In this document: positions 35,525 to 45,075 of the stretch, piece by piece
Layout of the letters: each line of letters opens with the position of its first letter
Position numbering within the stretch: the stretch's first letter is position 1
Source of the DNA: Natronohydrobacter thiooxidans
GTDB taxonomy: Bacteria; Pseudomonadota; Alphaproteobacteria; Rhodobacterales; Rhodobacteraceae
Length of the DNA stretch: 64,000 nucleotides
Direction: 5' to 3'
NCBI RefSeq assembly: GCF_001884735.1
Contig: NZ_MJAP01000002.1
Span: 1-64,000, forward strand
Position numbers and translations under genes: made by a program
Notes under the pieces: generated by a model
Told to the model about the DNA's origin: nothing
The model's database searches: none
What the model saw: only the letters and a program-made list of their open reading frames with translations

Positions 35525-35959
35525 ATGACTCTGACAAATGACTTCAAGAACATACGCAACATGGAAGCGACGCTGTCACGATCTATTGGGGTTTCCAAGG
35601 GATCAAATTCGGCTTTGCCGCAGAAGGTTCTCGTCCCGGAACTCTTTGAAGAGGCGCGCCATTTGCTCGGGAGTGAGCCAACGCAAGCGGCGTTGAAAGA
35701 GCTCTTATCGATCCTTGAAGAGAACTTTCTGCACAAATTTGCATCAGATGTGGACCGCGATCATCTGTTTCAGTGCGCGCATTTAGTGGTCGCACGAGCG
35801 GGTATTATGGGGTTCGAAGCGTTGGGCAGCGCCTGTTCTGATTTGCAGCATGCATGTGCTACCGGTGCGCAATTCCATAGCGAGTTTGCACGCGCGCGCA
35901 CGGCGGCCTTCGTCACTCACGACGCAATCGCGTGTTTGCTGAAGCCGAAAACTACATGA
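35525..35959 (+). CDS. Hpt-domain phosphotransfer protein (probable)
   Basis: A 144-residue protein. Residues about 60-140 follow the Hpt four-helix pattern: AHLVVARAGIMGFEALGSAC then a DLQHAC helix, with the His in AH as the likely phosphorylated residue (usual form AHxLKGxAxxxG). It lacks the Lys-Gly usually seen after the His, so activity is less certain. It lies at one side of the Tad cluster, while a response regulator and a hybrid kinase lie at the other, which fits a phosphorelay. Confidence 0.55.
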   Translation: MTLTNDFKNIRNMEATLSRSIGVSKGSNSALPQKVLVPELFEEARHLLGSEPTQAALKELLSILEENFLHKFASDVDRDHLFQCAHLVVARAGIMGFEALGSACSDLQHACATGAQFHSEFARARTAAFVTHDAIACLLKPKTT

Positions 35960-35987
35960 ACGCACATCTGTGCTCTCTCTTCAGCTG

Positions 35988-37340
35988 TCATTCCACAATT
36001 CTAACCATGACATTTGTTTCGATCCTCCGTGCATTGAAGGTGGCGCAGGTCGATCGCAGTGTTGAGTTTCCCGTGAACTCGACCGAATAGCCGATCACTT
36101 GCGTGCAGCCATTGGTGGTTGTTGAATTCCCGCTGAAGCTGATCTTGGAGGTGGGCGCATAGAGTGCTCCCTGGGTCGTCGATCCGGAATTCCCGCGGAT
36201 TTGGTGAGTTAGCCCGCTCTGGCTGCGGCTGGCAAATACGAGAATCCCGTCGTATGGGCCGGATGTCGGTGCTTGCATGTTTAGGCCGCCATTCCCAGAA
36301 AGCATGAGTCTGGAGTTTCCAGTGAGGAAGAAGGTCGCCCCCTCAACGGACATGCCCGCCTCGGCGGGAGAGACGTCGGCATTTGCGTTCAACGACAGAT
36401 CACCGCCATCGATAATGTAAAGGCCGGGCTTGAATGAAACCTGGCTTCTGATATCCAGCCCACCGCAGATCCGCATCGCCGGAACTCCGCTTGGATGCGA
36501 ATGCGTTGCCTCGAACACTGACACATTGGTGTTTGTTTCGCAGGGAACAACATTGACATTGGGCTCTTCAAGGTCTGCATATGGATCGCGCACTTGGGGC
36601 GCGTAATCATTGGGTGCCACGCAGTCCAGAAGACGCAGGTTGGTGCTGCTGACAGAACCGCCCACCGAATGCACACAGCCAACGGTCAGATTTGCCGATG
36701 AATTTGCCATCCAGAATGCATCGGACGCGTGTGAATTGGAGGCGACATCACACCCATCGAGCGAGACGTCGGTATTCCCGCTGACGGTGATGGCGCGGGA
36801 CTGCGTGGGGGCAAGCGCCAGAACACAGGCTGCTGTGTCTGAGGGCGTGACCTGCGCCACAGCGCGCGCACTAATTTGGACTGGCTCAATGCTAAGTATC
36901 GCAGAGAAGAACCTCGGTTGGTTTCTCGTCAGCAGAACTTCGACGGAATCCGCGTTGCCGACATTGGGACCGCTGGAAGGCGGTGTATTCAGATCAAAGC
37001 TGTCGAACTCTGCCCCGAACCCAGCGGTCGTGGCGATATGCAAGGCAGCGGAGTGTATTTCCAAGGTGCTGTCCCCGGCACGCAACCGAACACCGCCGGC
37101 ATGGGCCGCTAGATCCGCGGCGTGTTGCAAATTGCGTTGCGTCATATAGTGGTAGCCGGTTTCAGCCCCCAGACCCATGCCAAGAACCAACACAGGCATC
37201 AAAAGCGTCGCCATGATTGCAACGCCACCGGCGTCATCATTGCCAAACGCTGCGAGGCGCTGAGCGACCCTGGCGCGCAACGCGGATTTCGCGGGGTGGA
37301 TGCCAGACTGACGGTTAGCAGATTGAGTGTGCTCGAACAT
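35988..37340 (-). CDS. tadG: TadG-like pilus assembly protein
   Basis: A 450-residue protein with a cytoplasmic basic N-terminus, GGVAIMATLLMPVLVLGMG as the membrane segment (about 38-60), then a long exported part. That part is rich in repeats around GN(S/T), such as ITVSGNTDVSLDG, LSGNGGLNM and FSGNSTTTNG, suggesting a right-handed beta repeat. It is last in the Tad gene order on this strand. TadG-type proteins act in the periplasm or on the surface in Flp pilus assembly. Confidence 0.75.
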   Translation of the reverse strand: MFEHTQSANRQSGIHPAKSALRARVAQRLAAFGNDDAGGVAIMATLLMPVLVLGMGLGAETGYHYMTQRNLQHAADLAAHAGGVRLRAGDSTLEIHSAALHIATTAGFGAEFDSFDLNTPPSSGPNVGNADSVEVLLTRNQPRFFSAILSIEPVQISARAVAQVTPSDTAACVLALAPTQSRAITVSGNTDVSLDGCDVASNSHASDAFWMANSSANLTVGCVHSVGGSVSSTNLRLLDCVAPNDYAPQVRDPYADLEEPNVNVVPCETNTNVSVFEATHSHPSGVPAMRICGGLDIRSQVSFKPGLYIIDGGDLSLNANADVSPAEAGMSVEGATFFLTGNSRLMLSGNGGLNMQAPTSGPYDGILVFASRSQSGLTHQIRGNSGSTTQGALYAPTSKISFSGNSTTTNGCTQVIGYSVEFTGNSTLRSTCATFNARRIETNVMVRIVE

Positions 37341-37374
37341 GGTGTCGTCTCCGATAACTACTGCTGGGGCTGAC

Positions 37375-38352
37375 TCAGTTGTTGATGATCTGGATTGCGG
37401 CGGGTGTGATTACGACGGCGAACAGGACCGGCAGGAAGAAGATGATCATCGGCACGGTCAGCTTCGGGGGAAGTGCGGCGGCCTTTTTCTCTGCCTCGCT
37501 CATGCGCATGGCGCGGTTCTCTTCGGCGAGGACGCGCAGCGCATGACCAAGTGATGTGCCGTATTTCTCGGATTGCATCAGCCCCGACACAACGGCCCTG
37601 ACCTCATCCAGATCAGTCCGTTTGCCAAGGTTTTCATAGGCCGTCCGCCGATCCGATAAGAATGACAGCTCGGCTGTGGTCAGCGACAGTTCTTCAGCGA
37701 GTTCCTTTGACTGTTCGCCAATCTCGTCGGCCACCTTACGGAACGCGTGTTCACTGCTCATGCCGGATTCGACACAGATCAGCAGCAGGTCGAGCGCGTC
37801 GGGCCAGCTTTGTTTGATCGATTGCTGGCGCTTTGCGATCCTGTTCTTCACATAGATCAGGGGCAAGAAATAGCCCAGATAACCAGCAAACAAGATAATC
37901 GCGAGAATTGCTATGAGATGGACTTCCGGCTTGATGACCACGAAGGTATAGAACGCGACCACGCCCACAACACAGACCGGCATCAGAACGCGCATTGCGA
38001 GAAAGGTGATGACGGGGGAGCGGCCACGAAATCCGGCTGTCCTGAGCAACTGCACGGTCATCCCGTCTTTCAGTTGCCGCGAGAGATTGAATCGTTCGAC
38101 GATCGCCGCAAGCATCTTGCTCGGTTCGCTGCGCAGCAGCCTCCGTTTTTTGCCCTCGGTCGCCTGAAATCTGTGGCGAACATTGTCTCTTACGCGCGTG
38201 TCCAAGACTTGTTTCATGCGCTGTGTCAGGGGATCGCGGACAAGGTAAGGCCATCCCAGAACGATGACGCCGCAAAATAGCGCCAGTGCTGCAGAGATCG
38301 TCACCACAAGGTCACTCTGGGCAAAAACGGTTTCGAGTATCATCGTGGTCAT
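37375..38352 (-). CDS. tadC: Tad inner-membrane platform protein TadC
   Basis: A 325-residue GspF/TadC protein. Membrane segments lie near the N-terminus (20-40), at 125-165 and at the C-terminus (IIFFLPVLFAVVITPAAIQII). The cytoplasmic block DALDLLLICVESGMSSEHAF is typical. It works with TadB as the platform for the TadA motor. Two bases from tadB. Confidence 0.9.
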   Translation of the reverse strand: MTTMILETVFAQSDLVVTISAALALFCGVIVLGWPYLVRDPLTQRMKQVLDTRVRDNVRHRFQATEGKKRRLLRSEPSKMLAAIVERFNLSRQLKDGMTVQLLRTAGFRGRSPVITFLAMRVLMPVCVVGVVAFYTFVVIKPEVHLIAILAIILFAGYLGYFLPLIYVKNRIAKRQQSIKQSWPDALDLLLICVESGMSSEHAFRKVADEIGEQSKELAEELSLTTAELSFLSDRRTAYENLGKRTDLDEVRAVVSGLMQSEKYGTSLGHALRVLAEENRAMRMSEAEKKAAALPPKLTVPMIIFFLPVLFAVVITPAAIQIINN

Positions 38353-38353
38353 C

Positions 38354-39361
38354 CTAAAAATCGAAATTGATCATCTTGCGCATGATCAACACACCCGTCA
38401 GCATCCAGAACCCGCTAAAGGCTAGAACTACCTTGCCGATCATCGTGGTGAAGAGCAGCGAGATGTATTCGGGACTGGTGACAAAGAGCAGTGACGCGAC
38501 GATCACCGGCAGTGCCCCGATGATCCAGCCTGACGCTTTGGCCTCGGCGCTCATGGATTTGATCTTGGCGCGCATTTTCTTGCGTTCTCTGAGCACCGTG
38601 GACAGGTTGCCCAGGGCTTCGGTCAAGTTCCCGCCAGAGCGGCTCTGGATCGTGATGACGATGGACAAGAAATTTGTTTCCGGCAGAAAAACCCGGTCTG
38701 CCATCCGCTGAACGGCTTCCTGCATCGGCACACCTAGGGTCTGATCATCCATGATGGTCGCAAACTCGCTTCGGACGGGTTCCTGCCCCTCGAACGCAAC
38801 CACTCTGATGCAATCTGCCAGCGGCATCCCCGACTTGACGCCGCGCACGATCACATCGACAGCGTCGGGGAACTGCACGGCAAATGCCGCAAGACGGCGG
38901 TTTCTGCGAAAGCGAAGATATGCTTCGGGCAGCACGATGCCGGCCAACACTGACAGGACCGCAGCGGTTGGAAGCGCAAGGCCAGTTGTGGCCCAAATCA
39001 CCAGCAAGACCGCAGTCGCCGTTGCAATGCAGACGCCCCAGAATGTCTTTCTGGACCAACTCAGCCCCGATTCAACAAGTCGGCTTTGCAAGCTTTTGCG
39101 CGAGCGGCTTCTAGCGACCGCCTTCTGCTTTTCCTCTATCTCGCGCAAGGTTTCTTCCACGGAGCGCCTGCGGCGTTTGCCGTCACTGGCTGCATGCCGT
39201 GCTGCGGTTGGCCTGCGCGTACCCAGCACCATCCCGAAGCGGCGCCGCGTCCGAGCGGCGCTGGCCAGTTGCGGCTGGAATGCCGCAAACAGCAAGCCGC
39301 CCACGCATAGCGCGGTCAGCAGCGAGATCAGTACCATGGACGCATTGGCAGACAGGGACAT
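38354..39361 (-). CDS. tadB: Tad inner-membrane platform protein TadB
   Basis: A 335-residue GspF-like protein with membrane helices near 9-28, 108-145 and at the C-terminus (270-325). The family motif FPDAVDVIVRGVKSGMPLADCIRVV and the block SIVITIQSRSGGNLTEALGN are present. Paired with tadC. Confidence 0.9.
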   Translation of the reverse strand: MSLSANASMVLISLLTALCVGGLLFAAFQPQLASAARTRRRFGMVLGTRRPTAARHAASDGKRRRRSVEETLREIEEKQKAVARSRSRKSLQSRLVESGLSWSRKTFWGVCIATATAVLLVIWATTGLALPTAAVLSVLAGIVLPEAYLRFRRNRRLAAFAVQFPDAVDVIVRGVKSGMPLADCIRVVAFEGQEPVRSEFATIMDDQTLGVPMQEAVQRMADRVFLPETNFLSIVITIQSRSGGNLTEALGNLSTVLRERKKMRAKIKSMSAEAKASGWIIGALPVIVASLLFVTSPEYISLLFTTMIGKVVLAFSGFWMLTGVLIMRKMINFDF

Positions 39362-39388
39362 TCTATATCCTTACTTCTGGCGGGCGGT

Positions 39389-40810
39389 TTACGAATCGGA
39401 CGCATGCGCGGTCGCGAGTGCGGCAGTCAGACGCTCGTCTTCTCCGTAGTATCGGGCCTTGTCCCAGAACGCCGGGCGTCCGATCCCGGTCGAGCGGTGC
39501 CGGCCGATGATCTTGCCCTGGGCATCCTCGCCCATCATGTCGTAGACGAAGAGATCCTGGGTAATCGGCACATCGCCTTCGAGCCCGATGACCTCGGTGA
39601 TATGCGTGATCCGCCGCGACCCGTCGCGCAGGCGTGCTGCCTGCACGATCACATCGATCGAGGACACGGCCATCTCGCGGACCGTCTTCATCGGGAGTGA
39701 AAAGCCGCCCATCGTGATCATCGACTCCAGCCGCGACAACGCCTCTCGCGGGCTGTTGGCGTGCAGCGTCCCCATGGAACCGTCATGGCCGGTATTCATC
39801 GCCTGCAGCAAATCGAAGGCTTCAGGGCCGCGCACCTCGCCGACAATGATGCGCTCTGGTCGCATGCGCAGGCAGTTCTTGACCAGTTGCCGCATCGTGA
39901 TCTCACCGACCCCTTCGATATTTGGGGGTCGGGTTTCCAGTCGGACAACATGCGGCTGCTGCAGCTGCAATTCGGCCGAATCCTCGCATGTGATGATGCG
40001 TTCGTCAGATTCGGCATATCGGGTCAGGCAATTGAGAAGTGTGGTCTTGCCGGATCCGGTGCCGCCCGAAATGAGGATATTGCACCTGACTCGACCGATT
40101 ATCTTGAGTATTTCGGCTCCCTCCGAGGTGATCGCGCCGAGTTCGACTAGTTGATCCAGCGTCAGCTTGTCTTTCTTGAACCGCCGGATTGTCAGGGTGG
40201 GCCCCTCGAGTGCAAGGGGCGGCGCTATGACATTGACGCGGCTGCCATCGGGCAGGCGCGCGTCACAGATCGGGCTCGACTCGTCTACCCGTCGGCCAAC
40301 CTGACTGACGATCCTTTGACAGACATTGAGAAGCTGTGAGTTGTCGCGAAACCGGATGTTGGTTTGAGTGACCTTTCCGCCAGTCTCAATGAAGATGTAG
40401 TTGTCCCCGTTGACCATAATGTCAGAAATGTCATCGCGGGCGAGCAGCGGTTCTAGCGGCCCGTAGCCCAGCACATCATCACAGATGTCGGATACCAGCT
40501 CCTCCTGAACGGCGGTCGAAATGACCGCCTTCTTCGCCGCCAGGATGTCGTTTGCGATACCGCTGACCTCGCGCCGGGCCTCTTCAACCTCCATGTTCCC
40601 AAGCTGCGCCACATCGATCGTTTCGAGGAGGGCGGAAAAAATCTCGCGCTTGAGGTCGTAATAGGCCTTGGCCCTTTGCGATTCCGATGTGCGCGTGTCT
40701 TCGACCGGCGCAGCAGCGGGTTGAACATTTCCTGCCACCACCTTCAGTGGGGCGGCATCTGTTGGTGTCGGCGCAACAGCAGGCGTGAACTCACGTCTTT
40801 TGCCAAACAT
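39389..40810 (-). CDS. cpaF: Tad pilus ATPase TadA/CpaF
   Basis: A 473-residue secretion ATPase; ATG 40810 has GAGGAG eight bases upstream, while an in-frame extension to 40957 lacks support. Walker A is in ISGGTGSGKTTLLN, the Asp box, GEVRGPEAFDLLQAMNTGH (Walker B region) and HANSPREALSRLE (His box) are all there. It powers Flp pilus assembly. 27 bases before tadB. Confidence 0.95.
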   Translation of the reverse strand: MFGKRREFTPAVAPTPTDAAPLKVVAGNVQPAAAPVEDTRTSESQRAKAYYDLKREIFSALLETIDVAQLGNMEVEEARREVSGIANDILAAKKAVISTAVQEELVSDICDDVLGYGPLEPLLARDDISDIMVNGDNYIFIETGGKVTQTNIRFRDNSQLLNVCQRIVSQVGRRVDESSPICDARLPDGSRVNVIAPPLALEGPTLTIRRFKKDKLTLDQLVELGAITSEGAEILKIIGRVRCNILISGGTGSGKTTLLNCLTRYAESDERIITCEDSAELQLQQPHVVRLETRPPNIEGVGEITMRQLVKNCLRMRPERIIVGEVRGPEAFDLLQAMNTGHDGSMGTLHANSPREALSRLESMITMGGFSLPMKTVREMAVSSIDVIVQAARLRDGSRRITHITEVIGLEGDVPITQDLFVYDMMGEDAQGKIIGRHRSTGIGRPAFWDKARYYGEDERLTAALATAHASDS

Positions 40811-40881
40811 CTGGCGCACTCCTCGATAGGGCGTCGTTGGACCGACGCCCGGACAATCCCCCGGTCCAGACGCAGCGCTTG

Positions 40882-42129
40882 CTAGCGCGCCCAGAACCCC
40901 CAGAACCCTTTGCGTCTCTTTCGAGCAGCCGCGCCGGTTAACTGCCGGGCAAGGCATTCGAGTGCCGGCGCGACCGCCGCCTTGCGCGAGACTTGGCAGA
41001 GCATCTGCCCATTTGCCGCAGCTGCGCTGAACACGACCGGGTCATCATCAATCTTTGCTGCGAGCGGGATCTCCAAAGCGGAGGCAAATTTCTTCGGGGG
41101 TATTTCCTTGCGTCTGGGCATGCCCACCCTGTTGATGACCAGTCGCGGAAGGGGGTCATTCGGCCGCACCTGCCTGAGGAAATCGAGCAGGCAACGCGCA
41201 TTGCGCAGATTGGCCAGGTCTGGCTCGGCAACTAAAGTGATATCATCCGCAGTCAGCAGTGCGCTGCGCACCATCGGCGACCACGCATGTGGCAGATCCA
41301 GCACCACATGCGGAAACGTGCTCCGTGCCAGATCAAGCACCTTTTCGATTATGGCCAGATCCGGATCGCTGGCGATTTGCGCCCTGGTTGCACAGGGTAG
41401 CACGCTCAGGCCAGGCCCATGCTTGAACAGCAGCCTTTCCAGAAGCGCTCCGTCAAGCCGATCCCCCTGGTCGGGTAGCTGCTCGGCAAACCCGGTCGGG
41501 CAATCGATATTGCAGTTCAGCGCTGCAGTTCCGAACTGCAGGTCCAGATCGGCAAGCAGCGTGGCATGTGTGGTTCGCGACACTGTCCATGCAAGGTTCT
41601 GCGCCAGCACGGACGATCCGACCCCTCCCTTGGTGCCGATCACGGCGTGGACCTTGCCAATGCGTGTTCCGTTCTCTTCCGGAAACAACCTCAGTACAGC
41701 GCCGATGATGGTCAGTGCATCCATCGGGGCAATCAGATACTCCGCGATACCGCCTGACATTAGTTCGCGAAATAGCCCGATGTCGTTGGACCTGCCTACC
41801 ACGATAACCTTGGTCCGGCTGTCGCATACAGGCGCGAGCCTCGTCAGATCCGAGAGCAGCTCATCGCGCGCAGCAGTACTTTCGAGGATCAGCAGATCCG
41901 GGGTTGGATTGTCGCGGTAATGTGCAATCGCCGCGCTGATCCCGCCCAGCCTTATGTCGGATGTTGCCCGATAAAGGCGCCGGTCACTGGCCGCACGCCG
42001 CATCGAGGCCGCCAGAGTCGGCGTTTCGCAATAAGCGTGCATAGAGATATGCGGCGTCCGGCCCACTGGCTGGATCCGTGGCATGCCGACCATTGTGTCA
42101 GGCTCTAGTTTCAGCGGGGCGTGTTTCAT
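40882..42129 (-). CDS. cpaE: TadZ/CpaE pilus localisation ATPase
   Basis: 415 residues from ATG 42129. An N-terminal receiver-like domain precedes a MinD-type ATPase with GTKGGVGSSVLAQNLAW, a deviant Walker A where Lys-Thr is replaced by Ser-Ser after the glycines, as in many TadZ proteins. It places the pilus machine at a cell pole. 71 bases before cpaF. Confidence 0.9.
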   Translation of the reverse strand: MKHAPLKLEPDTMVGMPRIQPVGRTPHISMHAYCETPTLAASMRRAASDRRLYRATSDIRLGGISAAIAHYRDNPTPDLLILESTAARDELLSDLTRLAPVCDSRTKVIVVGRSNDIGLFRELMSGGIAEYLIAPMDALTIIGAVLRLFPEENGTRIGKVHAVIGTKGGVGSSVLAQNLAWTVSRTTHATLLADLDLQFGTAALNCNIDCPTGFAEQLPDQGDRLDGALLERLLFKHGPGLSVLPCATRAQIASDPDLAIIEKVLDLARSTFPHVVLDLPHAWSPMVRSALLTADDITLVAEPDLANLRNARCLLDFLRQVRPNDPLPRLVINRVGMPRRKEIPPKKFASALEIPLAAKIDDDPVVFSAAAANGQMLCQVSRKAAVAPALECLARQLTGAAARKRRKGFWGFWAR

Positions 42130-42169
42130 CTTCGATCCGATCAAAAATCCAGTTCCGGTGTGACAGCCG

Positions 42170-42940
42170 TCATTCGAGTTCGACCACATCCATTTTCCCG
42201 CCGCGACGAATCCGCACGGTTCGCCTCTCGGCAATCACGACTTCGGCGTTCTCATAGCTGTCCGACAGTGACCGCAGCGCAAGTGACAAGGCGCCCGAGG
42301 CTTCGGCGGCGGTCAGGATCTCGACCTCTGCCGGGGTCAGCTCCAGCGTTGCGGTTTTTCCGACGACCGCTTCGTTGACACCGTCACTCATCTGATCGAC
42401 GGCAAGAACCTTGACGTTTTTCAGGATGACGGTGCTTGTGGCGTTGCTTCTCCCGCCTGAGTTCGTTTGCGCTGTCGTCAGCAGGATATCGACGCGGTCA
42501 TTCGGCAGGACGAAGCCGCCCGCGCTGTTCTCCGCGCTGACCCGAACTGCGACGGCGCGTTTGCCAGGCGCGAGCATGACCGACAACGCTCCCGCATCTG
42601 CAGCCGAAAGTCTCGCGTCATGGATCGGCTCGCCAGCAAGCAAGCCGCTGCGGACAACCAGCCCGTCTATGTCCTGCACGGCATCGGGGCGGTGTTCGCG
42701 TGTGATGAAGGCGGGGTTGAGCGCCGCTTCGGGCCAGGCCTGCCAGCGCAGGGCATTCGGGTTCACCAGCGTGCCAGTGGCAAGGTCAGTAGAGGCGACA
42801 AGGACCTCTGTCATGCGGGGGATTGGTTCAGCTTCTTCATGCGCGGTTGCCGCCGTCAATGCGCCCGTTGCCCCCATCGACATCCATGCGGCGATAGCGC
42901 CGGCGCTCAGGGCCACAAGAAGGATGAATCCGCGTAACAT
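42170..42940 (-). CDS. cpaB: CpaB/RcpC pilus assembly protein
   Basis: A 256-residue protein with an N-terminal membrane anchor (LLVALSAGAIAAWM), an SAF domain (TEVLVASTDLATGTLVN) and the RcpC block (VRVSAENSAGGFVLPNDRVDILLTT). It normally works beside the outer-membrane secretin, yet no secretin gene is found next to it here. Confidence 0.9.
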   Translation of the reverse strand: MLRGFILLVALSAGAIAAWMSMGATGALTAATAHEEAEPIPRMTEVLVASTDLATGTLVNPNALRWQAWPEAALNPAFITREHRPDAVQDIDGLVVRSGLLAGEPIHDARLSAADAGALSVMLAPGKRAVAVRVSAENSAGGFVLPNDRVDILLTTAQTNSGGRSNATSTVILKNVKVLAVDQMSDGVNEAVVGKTATLELTPAEVEILTAAEASGALSLALRSLSDSYENAEVVIAERRTVRIRRGGKMDVVELE

Positions 42941-43057
42941 GTGTCGTCCTTTCGAGTTGCAAGCGCGTCCGTCATTGCCGCCGGGTCCGAACGGGCCCGC
43001 ACATATCGGCGAGCTGGACCCCGCCGATATGCAATGCTTGGGTCTTATGCGGGACCG

Positions 43058-43222
43058 TCAGGGAATCTGATCACCGATGCTTGTGAAGATTCCGGCCAAT
43101 TGCGGGCCGAATATGACAAGTACACTAACGAGACCGACCGAAATCAGCGCCGCGATCAGACCATATTCGATTGCAGTTGCGCCGGATTCGTCGTTCTTGA
43201 AGCGAGTGATGAGGTTTTTCAT
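43058..43222 (-). CDS. flp: Flp/Fap-type pilin
   Basis: 54 residues from ATG 43222 (AGGA upstream). Basic leader, SGATAIEYGLIAALISVGLV with the conserved Glu-Tyr of Flp prepilins just after the cleavage region, then a hydrophobic helix and a short tail. It is the structural subunit of the Tad pilus. No prepilin peptidase (CpaA/TadV) is in the window, so processing must rely on one elsewhere. Confidence 0.9.
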   Translation of the reverse strand: MKNLITRFKNDESGATAIEYGLIAALISVGLVSVLVIFGPQLAGIFTSIGDQIP

Positions 43223-43594
43223 TGCTGTGTTCCTATCCTTCGGTACGAGGGGGAGTTCCCAGATAGACGCACGTTGGCATCTCCGGGACATGGCCAACGC
43301 CGAACCATCAGCGTCGAGAGAAAGGCTGCACTGATTCGGCTGCACCGATATAGTTGGACTGATGGGCTGGACATCTGGCCAGCCAGGCGGGCGAGTGTCG
43401 CCGGAACTGGCGCTGCATTGCTGGGTGGAAATGCCCCATCACGCTGCAAACGCTCCATGAATTGTGTGTCGGCAGCTTGAACCTGGCCATATGGCCAGTC
43501 CGTCAGATCAAGTGGGTTTGCGCATCCCGAGCCTGTAGCATGGGCCCTGCGCGGGTCCGCTATGGACGACACCCCCGAGCTCTGAAGCCCGTGC
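43223..43594. other. Regulatory region between flp and tadE, with 16-bp palindrome
   Basis: No gene is supported. CTGGCCATATGGCCAG at 43483-43498 is a perfect 16-bp palindrome in the divergent promoter region of the two Tad gene sets; an operator is possible. Confidence 0.4.
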
Positions 43595-44125
43595 ATGCGA
43601 TTTCAGGATGTACCGCAGCCAATGGGTTCCCAGCCTCAACATACGTTAACCTATAACAGGACCGTTGCGCGACGCAGGCTGCGCGCCTTTCTGCACGATG
43701 ACCGGGGTGTTTCGGCTGTCGAATTCGCCCTTATTGCGCCCATGCTGACCTTCGCGCTTCTGGCGATGGTTGATATTGGCCTTGCGATTTCCGAGCGGAT
43801 GACCATCGGGCATGTCTTGCGGGCAGGGGCCCAGGGTGCCGCTGAGGATATAGGCGAGTCCGCCGTTGATCAGGTCCTGCGCACAACCGCAGAAAAGACC
43901 ATGAAAGTAGCAGCCATATCAGAAGACGACACCGCGCTCGCGCTCAATGTCACAGTTTTGCACGCCTGCCCGGAAGCGCCATCCACGCCCGTCGAGCGTG
44001 GCACCACCTGTGACGGGGACACACCCACCGGGATCTTCTATGTCCTGTCGGCAACGAAAACCTATGATGCGTTGTTCCTGCCAAGGTTTTCGCAAACGCG
44101 CGAGCTTTGGGTGCAGGTGCGATGA
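43595..44125 (+). CDS. tadE: TadE-like minor pilin
   Basis: 176 residues (ATG 43622 is an alternative start). DDRGVSAVEFALIAPMLTFALLAMVDIGLAI is the TadE prepilin-like segment, split here: leader ending in Gly, then Val-Ser-Ala-Val-Glu-Phe and a membrane helix. The exported part has two cysteines. Divergent from flp; overlaps the next gene by four bases. Confidence 0.85.
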   Translation: MRFQDVPQPMGSQPQHTLTYNRTVARRRLRAFLHDDRGVSAVEFALIAPMLTFALLAMVDIGLAISERMTIGHVLRAGAQGAAEDIGESAVDQVLRTTAEKTMKVAAISEDDTALALNVTVLHACPEAPSTPVERGTTCDGDTPTGIFYVLSATKTYDALFLPRFSQTRELWVQVR

Positions 44126-44514
44126 GCGCGCGCTTGCGCCATTTCCGACAGTCTGAAAGTGGCGCGGCCGCTGTCGAATTTGCGCTGGTGGGTTTGGTTG
44201 CAATCGTGCTTTTCCTCGGAATCATCGAATTTGGTCGGGGGCTGCATATGCGCAATGAGATGTCCTATGCAGCAGATCGCGCAGCGAGGCAGATCATGAT
44301 GAACCCGGCCATATCAAACGCCGAGGTGGAGCTTGCCCTGCGAGATGCAATGGCCTTTGCATCATCGGATTTACAGATCACGTTCGGCACCGAGAGCTCT
44401 CAGGGCGTCGATTTTCGCACAGTACTGATACGTCATCCGGTTAACCTGACCATTCCTAGCCTGAACCATAGGCGTTTGATGCTGAGTGTCGATCGCCGCG
44501 TGCCGATACGCTGA
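44122..44514 (+). CDS. Second TadE/TadF-like minor pilin
   Basis: 130 residues from ATG 44122, coupled by an ATGA overlap. It shows SESGAAAVEFALVGLVAIVL, again a pseudopilin-type leader plus helix, followed by RGLHMRNEMSYAADRAARQI, typical of TadE/TadF. Confidence 0.85.
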   Translation: MSARLRHFRQSESGAAAVEFALVGLVAIVLFLGIIEFGRGLHMRNEMSYAADRAARQIMMNPAISNAEVELALRDAMAFASSDLQITFGTESSQGVDFRTVLIRHPVNLTIPSLNHRRLMLSVDRRVPIR

Positions 44515-44760
44515 GACTGGATCGTGCGTCACGGGAATGGCGCCCAGCGCCTGCTGACACGCCCGGACAGGTGACAAGGATCGGTTGCGCGACAGCACGT
44601 GTTGTCATGTGGTCTGGCGCCAGCCACTGACAATCTGATCATTGCGCATTTCCAGAATTATCGACGCACGGCGTGATCCTTTATCGGGGGCTTTGGACCG
44701 TGGGCAGGTGTCGGCTGCCATTTTTCGGCGCGAAAAACTATGCAAAATTAAAATATTGAG

Positions 44761-44793
44761 TTGCAAATAGCAAAACACAATCTATAGTTGTGT
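44761..44793 (+). promoter_or_regulatory. Promoter with palindrome over the -10 box
   Basis: TTGCAA (44761-44766), 16 bases, TATAGT (44783-44788). ACACAA (44775-44780) and TTGTGT (44788-44793) form an inverted repeat around the -10 box. It would drive the leader ORF and the response regulator. Confidence 0.5.
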
Positions 44794-44895
44794 AACATTG
44801 TCGCGAGCGACAACCTGTTTGGCAGCACGCGGCCAACCCGTTCGACACTGCGCACTTTCAGTGCCGGAATTGTCCTAAGAAGACGGAGGATCGTG

Positions 44896-44982
44896 ATGAA
44901 CACTCGTCAGGCGCAACGCGCCACCGGTGTGAACATCACTGCTGACGGCCCTGGCCGAAAGTGGACCAAAAAGACAGTATAG
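44896..44982 (+). CDS. Possible 28-residue leader peptide
   Basis: ATG 44896 has GGAGG six bases upstream, an unusually good site for such a short frame, which ends TAG at 44982, before the response regulator. The product is basic and hydrophilic. It may be a translated leader or a small protein; no family is known to me. Confidence 0.35.
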   Translation: MNTRQAQRATGVNITADGPGRKWTKKTV

Positions 44983-45075
44983 TTGGCCTAGTTCCGGCAC
45001 ATCAAACTAGCGGATCGCATCACACACATTCGCGCAGGAAAAAGCGCTGTTTGTACAGATAGAGGGCGTGCTGAT

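Larger units (their letters stand above)
44515..45075. other. Intergenic region with promoter and leader ORF
   Basis: Between the Tad genes and the response regulator. An AT-rich promoter region (44720-44800) and a 28-codon ORF (44896-44982) are the only features found. Confidence 0.5.
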
